Positions 1 to 8,715 of a stretch of DNA of 64,000 nt are shown here, in pieces (position 1 is the stretch's first letter; the number at the start of each line of letters is the position of its first letter). The stretch spans positions 1,429,169-1,493,168 of the forward strand of contig MSDW01000001.1 in assembly GCA_001914405.1 (NCBI GenBank), in the 5' to 3' direction. The notes beneath the pieces were generated by a model, which was not told where the DNA came from, did no database searches, and saw only the letters and a list, made by a program, of their open reading frames with translations. The DNA is from Candidatus Methanohalarchaeum thermophilum. GTDB taxonomy: Archaea; Halobacteriota; Methanonatronarchaeia; Methanonatronarchaeales; Methanonatronarchaeaceae. A program made the position numbers and the translations under genes.

Positions 1-494
1 AGGTTCTTTAATTCTTTGCATAATTTGATTAATCTTTTGTCTCCTCCGTCCCATAGAATATCTTTTTTGATCTCTTGATCTGAGTTGTAGATTGACAGAG
101 CCATTTTTTTTAGAGCCGATGGACTCGAAAATGGGATTTCAAATATTACTTTGTAATAGTCTCCTTCTATTTTGCCGTAGGAAACAACTACATAACCTTC
201 TTTTTCGTATTTTTCTATCTTATCATATTTGAGTTCCATACTAATTTCATGTTCGGCGTTGTTATCGATTTCTGAAATATTGATTAAAGTCTTTGCTATC
301 AAGCTCCAGCTCGCATATTTGGAGAATGTTAGTTCTATTTTTCCTGTGGTTGAAGAGATCTTGTTTTCTCCGTTAACTAGAATTACCTTGGATATATTTA
401 GGTTGGTGAGATTCTTAACTTCCGTTATTAGTTTCTTAATCTCTTTAAATGATACTTTGCTTTTGTCTAGATTCAGTTTTTCACTAGAACTCAT
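1..494 (-). CDS. Hypothetical protein, 3' part cut by window edge
   Basis: The minus strand is open without stops from an ATG at 494 to the first base of the window, giving at least 164 residues of an incomplete protein. It is Lys/Glu-rich with alternating hydrophobic stretches and no motif I recognise. Its composition matches the neighbouring real genes, and the overlapping plus-strand frame looks like a shadow. The start lies 27 bp beyond the stop of the downstream-facing reductase gene, which reads in the same direction, so the two may be co-transcribed. The C-terminus and function are unknown. Confidence 0.7.
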   Translation of the reverse strand, partial: MSSSEKLNLDKSKVSFKEIKKLITEVKNLTNLNISKVILVNGENKISSTTGKIELTFSKYASWSLIAKTLINISEIDNNAEHEISMELKYDKIEKYEKEGYVVVSYGKIEGDYYKVIFEIPFSSPSALKKMALSIYNSDQEIKKDILWDGGDKRLIKLCKELKN

Positions 495-520
495 TAAGTA
501 TTAATTCACTAGAAGAGGGA

Positions 521-1165
521 TTATAATCCTTTGGGATGAGGTAACTCCCAAAAAAGTAGAAGTCCTTCACCTAGTTTTTCAACATTCTTCAATTTTAGCT
601 CAATAGCATCCTGTTTTTCCTTCACCCCTTCTCCATCTACAAAAGTGGGGGCGTCTTTCCCTCCAAAAATTAGATTTGATATATAAACACATACTTCGTC
701 CGCGTACCTATTTTTTAGAAATGACCAGTTAACTGTTCCTCCTCCTTCTACTAGGAGTTTTTTTATTCCTTTTTCCCTTAACTTTTTCAATAAATTTTTT
801 AAATCAACCTTTGAGCCTTTAAATTTTATTACTTCAGCTTTTTCCTCTATTCTTTTGACTCTACTTAATGGAGCTTTTTCGGTTATTGCGACTAAAACGG
901 GTAGCTCGTCTTCCAATAGATTGGAATCTAAGGGGATTCTCCCCCTGCTATCTAGGACGATCCTTAATGTGTTTTCCACATTTAGTTTAGGGTCATCAGC
1001 TAGAACTGTTCCTATACCGACTAAGATCCCATCAAATCTTTTTCTCAGTTTCTTAACTCTTATAAAATCCTCTTTTGAAGATATTTTAATTTTTTTCCTT
1101 TTTTTAGTAGAGATTTTTCCGTCTAGGGTTAAAGCAGAATTAATTAATATGTAAGGTTTCTTCAT
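521..1165 (-). CDS. arfC: 2,5-diamino-6-ribosylamino-pyrimidinone 5'-phosphate reductase (RibD C-terminal family)
   Basis: This is the archaeal riboflavin and F420 precursor enzyme that reduces the ribosyl side chain of the diaminopyrimidinone phosphate using NAD(P)H. Family marks are the N-terminal PYILINSALTLDGKIS segment, GIGTVLADDPKLN near residue 55, and LLVEGGGTVNWSFL near residue 140. The length of about 214 residues is usual for the stand-alone archaeal reductase without a deaminase domain. I chose the ATG at 1165 because it gives the usual MKxPY start; a GTG at 1174 is also in frame. A TATA-like stretch at 1197-1205 would give a nearly leaderless transcript. Confidence 0.85.
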   Translation of the reverse strand: MKKPYILINSALTLDGKISTKKRKKIKISSKEDFIRVKKLRKRFDGILVGIGTVLADDPKLNVENTLRIVLDSRGRIPLDSNLLEDELPVLVAITEKAPLSRVKRIEEKAEVIKFKGSKVDLKNLLKKLREKGIKKLLVEGGGTVNWSFLKNRYADEVCVYISNLIFGGKDAPTFVDGEGVKEKQDAIELKLKNVEKLGEGLLLFWELPHPKGL

Positions 1166-1196
1166 GTTTTTCACTAATTATCTCTTAAAATTTTTT

Positions 1197-1205
1197 TTAT
1201 ATAAC
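1197..1205 (-). promoter_or_regulatory. TATA-like promoter of the riboflavin reductase gene
   Basis: Read on the minus strand, this is a TATATAA-type stretch about 25-30 nt upstream of the GTG (1174) and ATG (1165) candidates, the spacing expected for an archaeal leaderless transcript. The other side of this 84-bp divergent gap must hold the promoter of the OB-fold protein gene. Confidence 0.4.
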
Positions 1206-1249
1206 ATCTAAAAAATATTAAGGTTCTATCCCTAAGTAAAAAGTGAAAA

Positions 1250-2062
1250 ATGAGACGAGAAGTTGCTTGGAGGATATTTGCAGAGGAGTTTAGTAGATCA
1301 GATCTAAAGATAGAATCCGAAGGAGAGATGGAACCAAATTACTTGATCACTGAAACGGGAGCAAAGTGTAATAGAATTTTTGTGGTCGGGGTTTTAACGG
1401 ATATAGAAGTCGTGAATGAAGATTCTGTTAAGGGCAGGTTATCGGATCCTACAGGGATATTTAATTTATTTGCGGGCAGATACAATCCGAAATCAAGAGA
1501 TAAGTTAAGTAAAATGGATCCACCTAAATACCTAGCTATTACAGGGAAGATAAATGTATTTGAAACGAATTCAGGGGATATTTATAACTCTATAAGACCA
1601 GAGAATGTAAATGAGATAGATGAAAAATCTCGGACCAATTGGACATTATCTACAGCAGAAAGGACTAGTGAAAGAATTAAATACTTAAGCAAGGCTGTTG
1701 AATCTGACTTAGAGTCTGATGAATTGGTTAATTATCTCTTAGATCAGGGTGCAAGAGAAGATTTGGCAAATGGAATAAAACTATCGCTAGAACATTATGA
1801 TTTAGATTTAAATAAACTTAAAGATATTGTCAAGAAATCATTGGGTTCATTTACGGATAAAATAAGTGAAGAAAAAAATGATTCACCAAAAAAAGTAATA
1901 AAAGATGTAATAGATAAATTAGATAATCCTGAATACTCTAAGGTACTTGAGGAAGCTTCAAAATCAGATTTTAGTGAAGATGAATTAGAAGATGCTATAA
2001 ATGAATTGATGGAAGAAGGAAAATGTTACGAACCTGAGATAGGTGTTTTAAGACTAGTTTAA
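1250..2062 (+). CDS. RPA-associated OB-fold protein (COG3390-like)
   Basis: The 270-residue protein has an OB-fold-like N-terminal half (about residues 25-125, including VVGVLTDIEVVN and KYLAITGKINVFET), then an acidic helical C-terminal half. The start MRREVAWRIFAEEF and overall layout match the RPA-associated proteins encoded next to archaeal single-strand DNA-binding protein genes. It heads an operon with a metallophosphoesterase and an Lhr helicase. In haloarchaea the equivalent operon also contains an RPA gene; none is visible here between this gene and the divergent neighbour. A role in single-stranded DNA handling during repair or replication is inferred from family and context. Confidence 0.72.
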   Translation: MRREVAWRIFAEEFSRSDLKIESEGEMEPNYLITETGAKCNRIFVVGVLTDIEVVNEDSVKGRLSDPTGIFNLFAGRYNPKSRDKLSKMDPPKYLAITGKINVFETNSGDIYNSIRPENVNEIDEKSRTNWTLSTAERTSERIKYLSKAVESDLESDELVNYLLDQGAREDLANGIKLSLEHYDLDLNKLKDIVKKSLGSFTDKISEEKNDSPKKVIKDVIDKLDNPEYSKVLEEASKSDFSEDELEDAINELMEEGKCYEPEIGVLRLV

Positions 2063-2091
2063 TCGATAAGAAATTGGGAAAAATTAGAGAG

Positions 2092-2880
2092 ATGAGATAC
2101 ATAAAGCCAGTTGCTGAAAAACCTGTCTCTATTCTAGATGAGAAATTAATTATATCAGATTTACACTTGGGCATTGAGAGGTCTTTGGAGGAGGAAGGCA
2201 TAAGAGTTCCAAATCAAACAGATAGGTTAAAGAAGAGAATAAATAAAATTATTGAAGAGATTAAACCAGAGGAAATAATTTTACTAGGGGACGTTAAAAA
2301 CCAAGTTCCTGGACTCTCTTGGCAAGAGAGAAAGGAAATACCGCTATTACTTAAGTTTTTAAGTGAAAAGGTCAATAAAATCAGGATTACACCAGGGAAT
2401 CACGATGGAAAAATAGGTGGTTTGGTACCTGATGAACTTAATGAAAAAGTATGTATAGAGGATACTAGAGGACTGATTCTGGATAAGGCAGCTTTTTTGC
2501 ATGGGCACACTTGGCCTAAAAAGAATGTCTTTAAAAAAGAAGAAATTTTAATTGGCCATAATCATCCAGTGGTAAGTTTTGAAGATGAATTTGAAAGAAT
2601 AATAGATGAGAGATGTTGGATAGAGGCAAAATTAAAGAAAAAACCTATTAGAGAGAAATATGGTGAGATAGATTGGAATAGCCCTAGTTTAATTATTCAA
2701 CCGGCTTTTAACGATTTAACAGGAGGTATTTCTTTTAATAGTCCTAGTGATTCCTTTTTAGGTCCTTTTTTTAACTCTGGATCCGTTTCTTTAAAAGAAT
2801 CCAAGATATATCTGCTTGATGGAACCTACCTAGGAAAATTAGGTCAATTAAACAAACCTGAAAGAAAATGCGAAAGGTAA
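2092..2880 (+). CDS. Calcineurin-like metallophosphoesterase (COG1407 / Rpe-like)
   Basis: Metal-binding motifs of the calcineurin-like fold occur in order: ISDLHLG, GD (in LLGDVKN), GNHDG, HGHTWP and GHNHP. The length of about 262 residues fits the archaeal ICC-like family. I chose the ATG at 2092; an in-frame TTG at 2074 would add six residues. It lies 29 bp after the OB-fold gene and 4 bp before the helicase gene. The same trio occurs in haloarchaeal RPA operons, where the phosphoesterase is linked to DNA repair genetically rather than by a defined substrate. The substrate is unknown. Confidence 0.8.
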   Translation: MRYIKPVAEKPVSILDEKLIISDLHLGIERSLEEEGIRVPNQTDRLKKRINKIIEEIKPEEIILLGDVKNQVPGLSWQERKEIPLLLKFLSEKVNKIRITPGNHDGKIGGLVPDELNEKVCIEDTRGLILDKAAFLHGHTWPKKNVFKKEEILIGHNHPVVSFEDEFERIIDERCWIEAKLKKKPIREKYGEIDWNSPSLIIQPAFNDLTGGISFNSPSDSFLGPFFNSGSVSLKESKIYLLDGTYLGKLGQLNKPERKCER

Positions 2881-2884
2881 TCTA

Positions 2885-5662
2885 ATGTCAGCTTTTGATC
2901 ATCTAAATAACCAAATTCAGAAAACCTTAAGAAAAAAAGGATTTAGTTCAACAACTAGTCCTCAGGAGAAAGCTATTCCAGAGGTTATAGATGGAAAAAA
3001 CCTACTTTTGGTTAGTCCTACTGGAACTGGTAAAACCGAAGCCGTGGTCTTACCTATATTTAACCTAATAAAGGAGAAAGAAGAAAAGGCTATCTCTTCG
3101 CTTTATATAACACCACTTAGAGCTCTTAATAGAGATATAGTGGACAGATTGAAATGGTGGGGGAAAAGGCTGGATATAGATGTACAGGTTAGACATGGGG
3201 ACACCGGTTCTACTAAAAGAAGAAAACAGGCTAAAAATCCACCCGATTTATTGGTTACTACACCTGAAACATTACAAGCTATATTACCTGGTTCTCGGAT
3301 GATAAAACATCTATCAAATGTTAAACATGTTGTAATCGATGAAATACATGACTTAGCAGAGTCAAAAAGAGGTATACAACTATCATTAGGTCTTGAAAGA
3401 TTAACAGAAGCTGCTGGAGACTTTCAGAGAATAGGACTATCAGCTACCGTGGGAAACCCAAATGAGATATCTGATTTTTTAACTGGTGAAAGAAAGTGTA
3501 ATGTAATAAACTCAGGTGCATCCGGTTCATACGATTTTTCGATAAATATGCCAGATAAAGATAAAACAGCAGTCGAGGAGATTCAGAAAAAAACTATGTT
3601 AGATAAAAAAATAAGCTCACATATCTTTGAGATTAATGAATTGGTTAAACAAAATAAATCGGTTCTAATTTTCGTTAACACGCGAGAAGCAGCTGAAACA
3701 CTATCCTCAAGATTTAACCTAATCGATTCTAATATTGGGGTACATCATGGGTCTTTATCAAAACAAAAGAGAATAGAGATAGAAAAAGAATTTAAGGAAG
3801 GTAAGATAGACGGTTTAATCTGTACTTCTTCAATGGAACTCGGTATAGACATCGGAGATGTGGATCTCGTAATACAATATAACTCTCCAAGACAGGTTTT
3901 TAGGTTGGTTCAAAGAGTTGGTAGATCTGGACATGAAAATACTGAAACATCTAGAGGCCAAATAATAACATCTACTTTTGATGACATACTAGAATCTATT
4001 ACAATAACCTCTAAAGCCCAAAATAATAGTTTAGAAGATATTAAAGTAAGAGAAAATTGCTTTGATGTATTATCAAACCAAATTTGTGGATTAAACCTAA
4101 ATAAAGATAATCTGAGTTTTAATGGACTCTATAACATAGTTACTAGAGCTTATCCTTTTTTGAAATTAACCGAAGAAAAACTAAGAACTGTTCTAAGTAA
4201 TATGGATGAATATAACCTAATCCACTATGATGAGGAAGAGGACATTATACACAAAATTGGGAGAACTTGGAAGTATTATTATAGTAATCTGAGTATGATT
4301 CCAGACGAAAAAAACTACAGTGTTAAGGATCTTACGAGTGGACAAACTCTAGCTAGCTTAGACGAGAGTTTTGTAGCTAGTTTTGCTGAAGAAGGAGCAG
4401 TTTTTATAGCACAAGGTAAGATGTGGAAAATAATCACCATTCAAGATGATGAGATCGAAGTAGAGGAGATAAAGGATCCTCAAGGAACAATACCAAACTG
4501 GGTGGGAGAGGAAATCCCCGTTCCCTATGATGTAGCAATAAAAGTAGGTAAAATAAGAAAAAATTTAACTAATAAGATAGATGACATAGACTACGATAAT
4601 CTATTAGAAGAAATAGATATAAACAAAAAAGCTTTAGAAAAAGTATTTAGATTAATAAAGAAGCAAAAAGATAGTGAATATCCAGTTCCTACTAATGATA
4701 GAATTTTAATAGAAAAAGGAAACGATGAGGTAATAATAAATAGTTGCTTTGGATTGAAGGTAAATAAAACTATCGGCCAAGCTATTACGTCACTTTTAAC
4801 CTCTAAACTAGGATCTACTGTTGGCTTGGAAGTAGATCCATACAGAATAAAGCTGGATCTTCCTAAAGAAATAACGATCAGATCTCTTAGGGAAGTTTTT
4901 CCAATAAAACCCAATCAGTTAAGGTCAATACTGGAACTATCTCTTAAAAACACTTCTCTGTTCAAGTGGGAATTAGTTAAAGTTGGTAAAAAATTTGGAT
5001 CCATTGATAAAGACATAGACCACTCTACTTTTAGTATTGAAAGGTTAATGGAAGCTTACAAGGATACTCCAATATATGAAGAGGCTATGAAGGAAATACT
5101 AAATCATAAACTGGATATAGAAAGAGCTAGACAAGTTCTTGAACGAATTGAAAATAAAGACATCGAATTGGTTTACTTAAATGAAAAGACTCCTATTGGA
5201 AAAGCTGGAAGAAAGAGTTCCCCCGACCTAATATCCCCGGATAGAGCGGATAAATCTATATTGGATACTCTAAGAAACAGATTACTAAATGAGAAGACTC
5301 TGCTATTTTGCCTTCATTGCAAGGATTGGAATATTAAAAAAAGAGTTAAAAGAGTAAAAGATAAACCCAAATGCCCTAAATGTAATTCAAAGCTAATTGC
5401 ATCTCTTAATCCATGGGAAGAGGATAAAATAACTAATATAAATAATTTAAGCAAAGAAGAACTAAAAAGATTACATAAAAATGCAAATATGGTATTAAGT
5501 CATGGAAAAAAATCCGTAATTGCTCTTTCAGGCAATGGTATAGGTCCAAGAGCTGCATCAAGAATATTTAAGAACTTACCGGAAGACCAAGAGTTCTACA
5601 AAAAGATACTAGAAGAAGAAAGAAAGTACGCTAGAACCAAAATGTTCTGGGACGAAACCTAA
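2885..5662 (+). CDS. lhr: Lhr-like superfamily 2 DNA helicase
   Basis: The 925-residue ATPase has Walker A SPTGTGKTE near residue 44, the DEIH box near 152, motif III SATVGNP, and motif VI QRVGRSGH. It is followed by the long Lhr-specific winged-helix and core region. A C-terminal zinc-ribbon-like pair (CLHC near residue 807, CPKC near 828) precedes a final helical tail. Lhr proteins translocate 3' to 5' on single-stranded DNA and act in repair and recombination. The start is the ATG 4 bp after the phosphoesterase stop, so the three genes form one operon. Homologues vary in length; this one looks complete. Confidence 0.88.
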   Translation: MSAFDHLNNQIQKTLRKKGFSSTTSPQEKAIPEVIDGKNLLLVSPTGTGKTEAVVLPIFNLIKEKEEKAISSLYITPLRALNRDIVDRLKWWGKRLDIDVQVRHGDTGSTKRRKQAKNPPDLLVTTPETLQAILPGSRMIKHLSNVKHVVIDEIHDLAESKRGIQLSLGLERLTEAAGDFQRIGLSATVGNPNEISDFLTGERKCNVINSGASGSYDFSINMPDKDKTAVEEIQKKTMLDKKISSHIFEINELVKQNKSVLIFVNTREAAETLSSRFNLIDSNIGVHHGSLSKQKRIEIEKEFKEGKIDGLICTSSMELGIDIGDVDLVIQYNSPRQVFRLVQRVGRSGHENTETSRGQIITSTFDDILESITITSKAQNNSLEDIKVRENCFDVLSNQICGLNLNKDNLSFNGLYNIVTRAYPFLKLTEEKLRTVLSNMDEYNLIHYDEEEDIIHKIGRTWKYYYSNLSMIPDEKNYSVKDLTSGQTLASLDESFVASFAEEGAVFIAQGKMWKIITIQDDEIEVEEIKDPQGTIPNWVGEEIPVPYDVAIKVGKIRKNLTNKIDDIDYDNLLEEIDINKKALEKVFRLIKKQKDSEYPVPTNDRILIEKGNDEVIINSCFGLKVNKTIGQAITSLLTSKLGSTVGLEVDPYRIKLDLPKEITIRSLREVFPIKPNQLRSILELSLKNTSLFKWELVKVGKKFGSIDKDIDHSTFSIERLMEAYKDTPIYEEAMKEILNHKLDIERARQVLERIENKDIELVYLNEKTPIGKAGRKSSPDLISPDRADKSILDTLRNRLLNEKTLLFCLHCKDWNIKKRVKRVKDKPKCPKCNSKLIASLNPWEEDKITNINNLSKEELKRLHKNANMVLSHGKKSVIALSGNGIGPRAASRIFKNLPEDQEFYKKILEEERKYARTKMFWDET

Positions 5663-5747
5663 AAAACTCCTTTTTTCATAAAAATTCATAATAAATCTTA
5701 ATTCTTCTTAAATAGACTTTTATTGATGTAACAGAGATTAAAATCTG

Positions 5748-6632
5748 ATGTGCGGAATAGCTGGAATTTATTCAACCAAAAATATTTCAATTGACGATAA
5801 AATACTCCAAATGCTAGAAAAACTCCAACATAGAGGCGAAGACTCTGCAGGAGTAGCTCTATATGGTATCTTAGATCTTGAAGACAACGAATACTTCATT
5901 GAAATTGAATCTGGAAAAAACCAAGAAAAAATCGAAGAAATCCTAGGTAATAAAATCCAAATAGAGATAGATACCGAGCCCCCAATATACTCGTCAATAT
6001 ACAGAGGAAAATACGAGATTTTAAGAAAAAAAGTTTCCAGAATAAGTCAGTTAAACGAATGCAAGGTCATAAACGCTGGAAAAGCATACACAATCAAGGA
6101 TAAAGGAAAGGTTAAAAAGTTATCCAATTACCTAGATGAAAAAAATATAAAAGGAACCCATGGAATTGGCCACACTAGGTTTTCAACTGAAAGTGAGGTT
6201 AACAGATACCACGCTCATCCCTTCCAGAGTTTTGCTAGACCCGATGTTAATGTAGTTCACAATGGCCAAATAACAAACTATCGTGAAATTAGAGAAAACC
6301 TCGAAAGCGATGGATTAATCTTTGATACCCAAAATGACACTGAATGCATAGCTCACTACATAGCAAACCAACTAAATAAAGGAGATACACTAGAAAAAGC
6401 TCTAAAAAATTCAATAAATGACATGGATGGCCCTTTCTCTTTTATTATAGCTATAGAAAATGGAATAGGAGTAGCTAGAGATTCTCTAGGATTAAGGCCT
6501 ACAATTTTAGCTCAAAATAATGAAATATTTGCAATAGCATCAGAAGAAATAGCAATAAGAGAATCTATGGCAGAAATAGAGGAAATTAAACATTTGAAGC
6601 CAGGAGAAGTAGCTACTATGACTGGAGGATAA
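5748..6632 (+). CDS. Class II glutamine amidotransferase subunit (GltB domain 1 / GlxB / MgsA type)
   Basis: The N-terminal nucleophile is present as MCGIAGIYS, with Cys2 exposed after methionine removal. GTHGIGHTRFST, HNGQITNY and the LGLRPTILA region complete the class II amidotransferase fold. At 294 residues it is a stand-alone glutaminase that would supply ammonia to a partner synthase. The GXGXG subunit gene starts 2 bp after its stop. In many archaea such split genes make glutamate synthase; in methylotrophic bacteria the same three-part layout makes N-methylglutamate synthase. The sequence alone does not settle which reaction is carried out. Confidence 0.85.
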   Translation: MCGIAGIYSTKNISIDDKILQMLEKLQHRGEDSAGVALYGILDLEDNEYFIEIESGKNQEKIEEILGNKIQIEIDTEPPIYSSIYRGKYEILRKKVSRISQLNECKVINAGKAYTIKDKGKVKKLSNYLDEKNIKGTHGIGHTRFSTESEVNRYHAHPFQSFARPDVNVVHNGQITNYREIRENLESDGLIFDTQNDTECIAHYIANQLNKGDTLEKALKNSINDMDGPFSFIIAIENGIGVARDSLGLRPTILAQNNEIFAIASEEIAIRESMAEIEEIKHLKPGEVATMTGG

Positions 6633-6633
6633 A

Positions 6634-7287
6634 ATGAAAGAGATAAATGTAGATCAATTAGAACCAAGAGAAATAAACAACAAGATTAAGAGAACTAAAG
6701 AGACAAAAATAAAATTAAAAAACATGAATGCAGATCATTTTATCTGTGCAGGTATAACAAAAGATATCAATGTAAAAATAGAGGGTAGCGTTGGATATTA
6801 TGCAGGAACAATGTTAGAAGAAGCAGAAATAGATATAGAAGGTAATGCAGGCAATCAAATAGGAGAAAATATGCACTCAGGTAAAATTAAACTAAAAGGC
6901 AGTGCCGGGGATGGAGCTGGACAAGGAATGTACGGAGGAACACTAATAATCAATGAAACAGCTGGATCAAGGACTGGAGGAATAATGAAAGATGGAGAAA
7001 TTATAGTAAAAAAATACAGCGACTTAATGACAGGAGTATACATGATGGGAGGAAAAATAATAGTCACAGGAGATCTAGGAGACTCAATTGGAGAGTCAAT
7101 GATAGGCGGAACAATATACTTTTCAGGTAAGATAGAAGGATTAGGTAAAAATGCAGAAATATCCGAAACAAATGATAAAGACCAAAAATACCTACAAGAT
7201 CTAATAAGAGAACACGAATTAGATACAAAGTCAAGCAAATTTAAAAAAATAACCCCCAAAAACAAAAGACCACATTATGGAGATTAA
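6634..7287 (+). CDS. GXGXG-domain subunit (GltB domain 3 / GlxC / MgsB type)
   Basis: The 217-residue protein is built of repeated G-x-G-x-G/beta-helix turns (for example GSVGYYAGTMLEEAEI, GNAGNQIGENMHSG, GSAGDGAGQGMYGG, GSRTGGIMKDG), the hallmark of glutamate synthase domain 3. FwdC of formylmethanofuran dehydrogenase shares the fold. It has a structural, non-catalytic role between the amidotransferase and FMN domains. It follows the amidotransferase gene by 2 bp. A 191-bp gap with a possible TATA near 7348 separates it from the FMN subunit gene, so that gene may also have its own promoter. Confidence 0.85.
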   Translation: MKEINVDQLEPREINNKIKRTKETKIKLKNMNADHFICAGITKDINVKIEGSVGYYAGTMLEEAEIDIEGNAGNQIGENMHSGKIKLKGSAGDGAGQGMYGGTLIINETAGSRTGGIMKDGEIIVKKYSDLMTGVYMMGGKIIVTGDLGDSIGESMIGGTIYFSGKIEGLGKNAEISETNDKDQKYLQDLIREHELDTKSSKFKKITPKNKRPHYGD

Positions 7288-7478
7288 AATACTACAAACA
7301 GTGCAGGACCAATCTAAGAAATATTAAATTAAAGAAATCAAAAAATAGAATAATATAAATGATTTTAAGGAATTTTTGTGAAAATAACGAGATCTATTAA
7401 GGTTTAATGTATGAATATAATTTTGAAGTTAATGAACCTGTTTTAATAGAAAAATAATTTAATTAAGAGGTTGTAAAA

Positions 7479-8714
7479 TTGACTGATTCAAGTTTTTATG
7501 AAAGTAAAGGGACATGGTCCAATAAAACAATAGAAAAAATTCAGAAAAAATCTCAAAGTGGCAGATATGAAGTCAGAGGAGGCTCCTCTAAAAGAGATTT
7601 ACCTGACTTCGATGACTTAACGATTTTACCTGCTCAGGTTTCACGACCTCCAGTGGATAAATACCGGGAGCCCTGTAAAACAAAGGTTGAACTAGGAACT
7701 AGATTCTCAAAAAACCCATTAGAGATCGATATCCCGATTATGATACCAGCAATGAGTTTTGGTGCTTGTTCTATTGAAGCCAAAAAAGCTTTTGCAAAAG
7801 CAGCTACCAAACTAGGAACTGCAACAAACACTGGAGAAGGAGGTATGCATCCAGATGAAAGAGAAGAAGCAGAAAAATTGATAGCACAATATGCGTCAGG
7901 CAGATTTGGCGTATCTAAAGACTATCTAATGAACAGTGAAGCAATTGAAATCAAGATTGGACAAGGAGCAAAGGCCGGTATGGGGGGGCATCTTCTAGGA
8001 GAAAAGGTTACAGAAGAAATAGCTAAAATACGAAAAATACCACCAGGAACTGATGCACTAAGCCCTTCAAGACACCTGGATATAGTAGGACCAGAAGACT
8101 TAAAGATGAAAATAAGACAACTAAGAGAGATAACAGATTGGAAAAAACCAATATTCGTAAAATACAGTGCCGGTAGAGTAAAAAATGATGTAAAGATAGC
8201 AGCTAAAGCAGGAGCAGATGCAGTAGTCGTGGACGGGATGCAAGGAGGAACGGGAGCAGGCCCTGAATCAGTTTTAGAACACGCAGGTATACCTACCCTA
8301 AAGGCAACAGTAGAAGCATCAGAAGCTTTAAAAGAAATAAATTTAAAAAAAGATGTTTCCCTCATTGTTGGAGGAGGAATTAGAAAAGGCGCAGATATCG
8401 CTAAGGCCTTAGCTCTAGGAGCAGACGCCTGTTACATTGGAACAGGAACGATGATGGCAGCAGGATGTACCCAATGTGGAAACTGTTCATCAGGGAAATG
8501 TCCAAAAGGAATAACAACACAGGATCCCAAATTAAGAAAAAATCTGAAACCAGATAAAGCATCCGAAAAAATCATAAATTACTTTAAAGCTATAACCGAA
8601 GAAGTAAAACTATTAGTTCAACAAGCAGGAAACACAGATATAAACAAGATCGAAAAATCCTCTCTATACCCAATCACCAACATGGCATCTAAAATAACTG
8701 GAATAGAAATTTGA
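7479..8714 (+). CDS. FMN-binding glutamate synthase-like subunit (GltB domain 2 / GlxD / MgsC type)
   Basis: The 411-residue TIM-barrel protein carries the glutamate synthase FMN-domain signatures: IPAMSFGACS, GEGGMHPDE, KYSAGR, DGMQGGTGAGPES, GGGIRKGADIAKALALGAD and a CTQCGNCSSGKCPKG iron-sulfur motif. It lacks the N-terminal ferredoxin domains of the ~500-residue archaeal form, so its size is nearer to GlxD/MgsC. The start is TTG at 7479 with an AAGAGG ribosome site. It completes the three-part enzyme with the two upstream genes. The TGA stop lies inside the TTGAT sequence directly abutting a mobile element. Confidence 0.85.
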   Translation: MTDSSFYESKGTWSNKTIEKIQKKSQSGRYEVRGGSSKRDLPDFDDLTILPAQVSRPPVDKYREPCKTKVELGTRFSKNPLEIDIPIMIPAMSFGACSIEAKKAFAKAATKLGTATNTGEGGMHPDEREEAEKLIAQYASGRFGVSKDYLMNSEAIEIKIGQGAKAGMGGHLLGEKVTEEIAKIRKIPPGTDALSPSRHLDIVGPEDLKMKIRQLREITDWKKPIFVKYSAGRVKNDVKIAAKAGADAVVVDGMQGGTGAGPESVLEHAGIPTLKATVEASEALKEINLKKDVSLIVGGGIRKGADIAKALALGADACYIGTGTMMAAGCTQCGNCSSGKCPKGITTQDPKLRKNLKPDKASEKIINYFKAITEEVKLLVQQAGNTDINKIEKSSLYPITNMASKITGIEI

Positions 8715-8715
8715 T

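Noticed and set aside
229-504. Plus-strand frame of 91 residues at the window start
   Set aside because: Opposite to a longer uninterrupted minus-strand frame with normal archaeal composition that runs off the edge.
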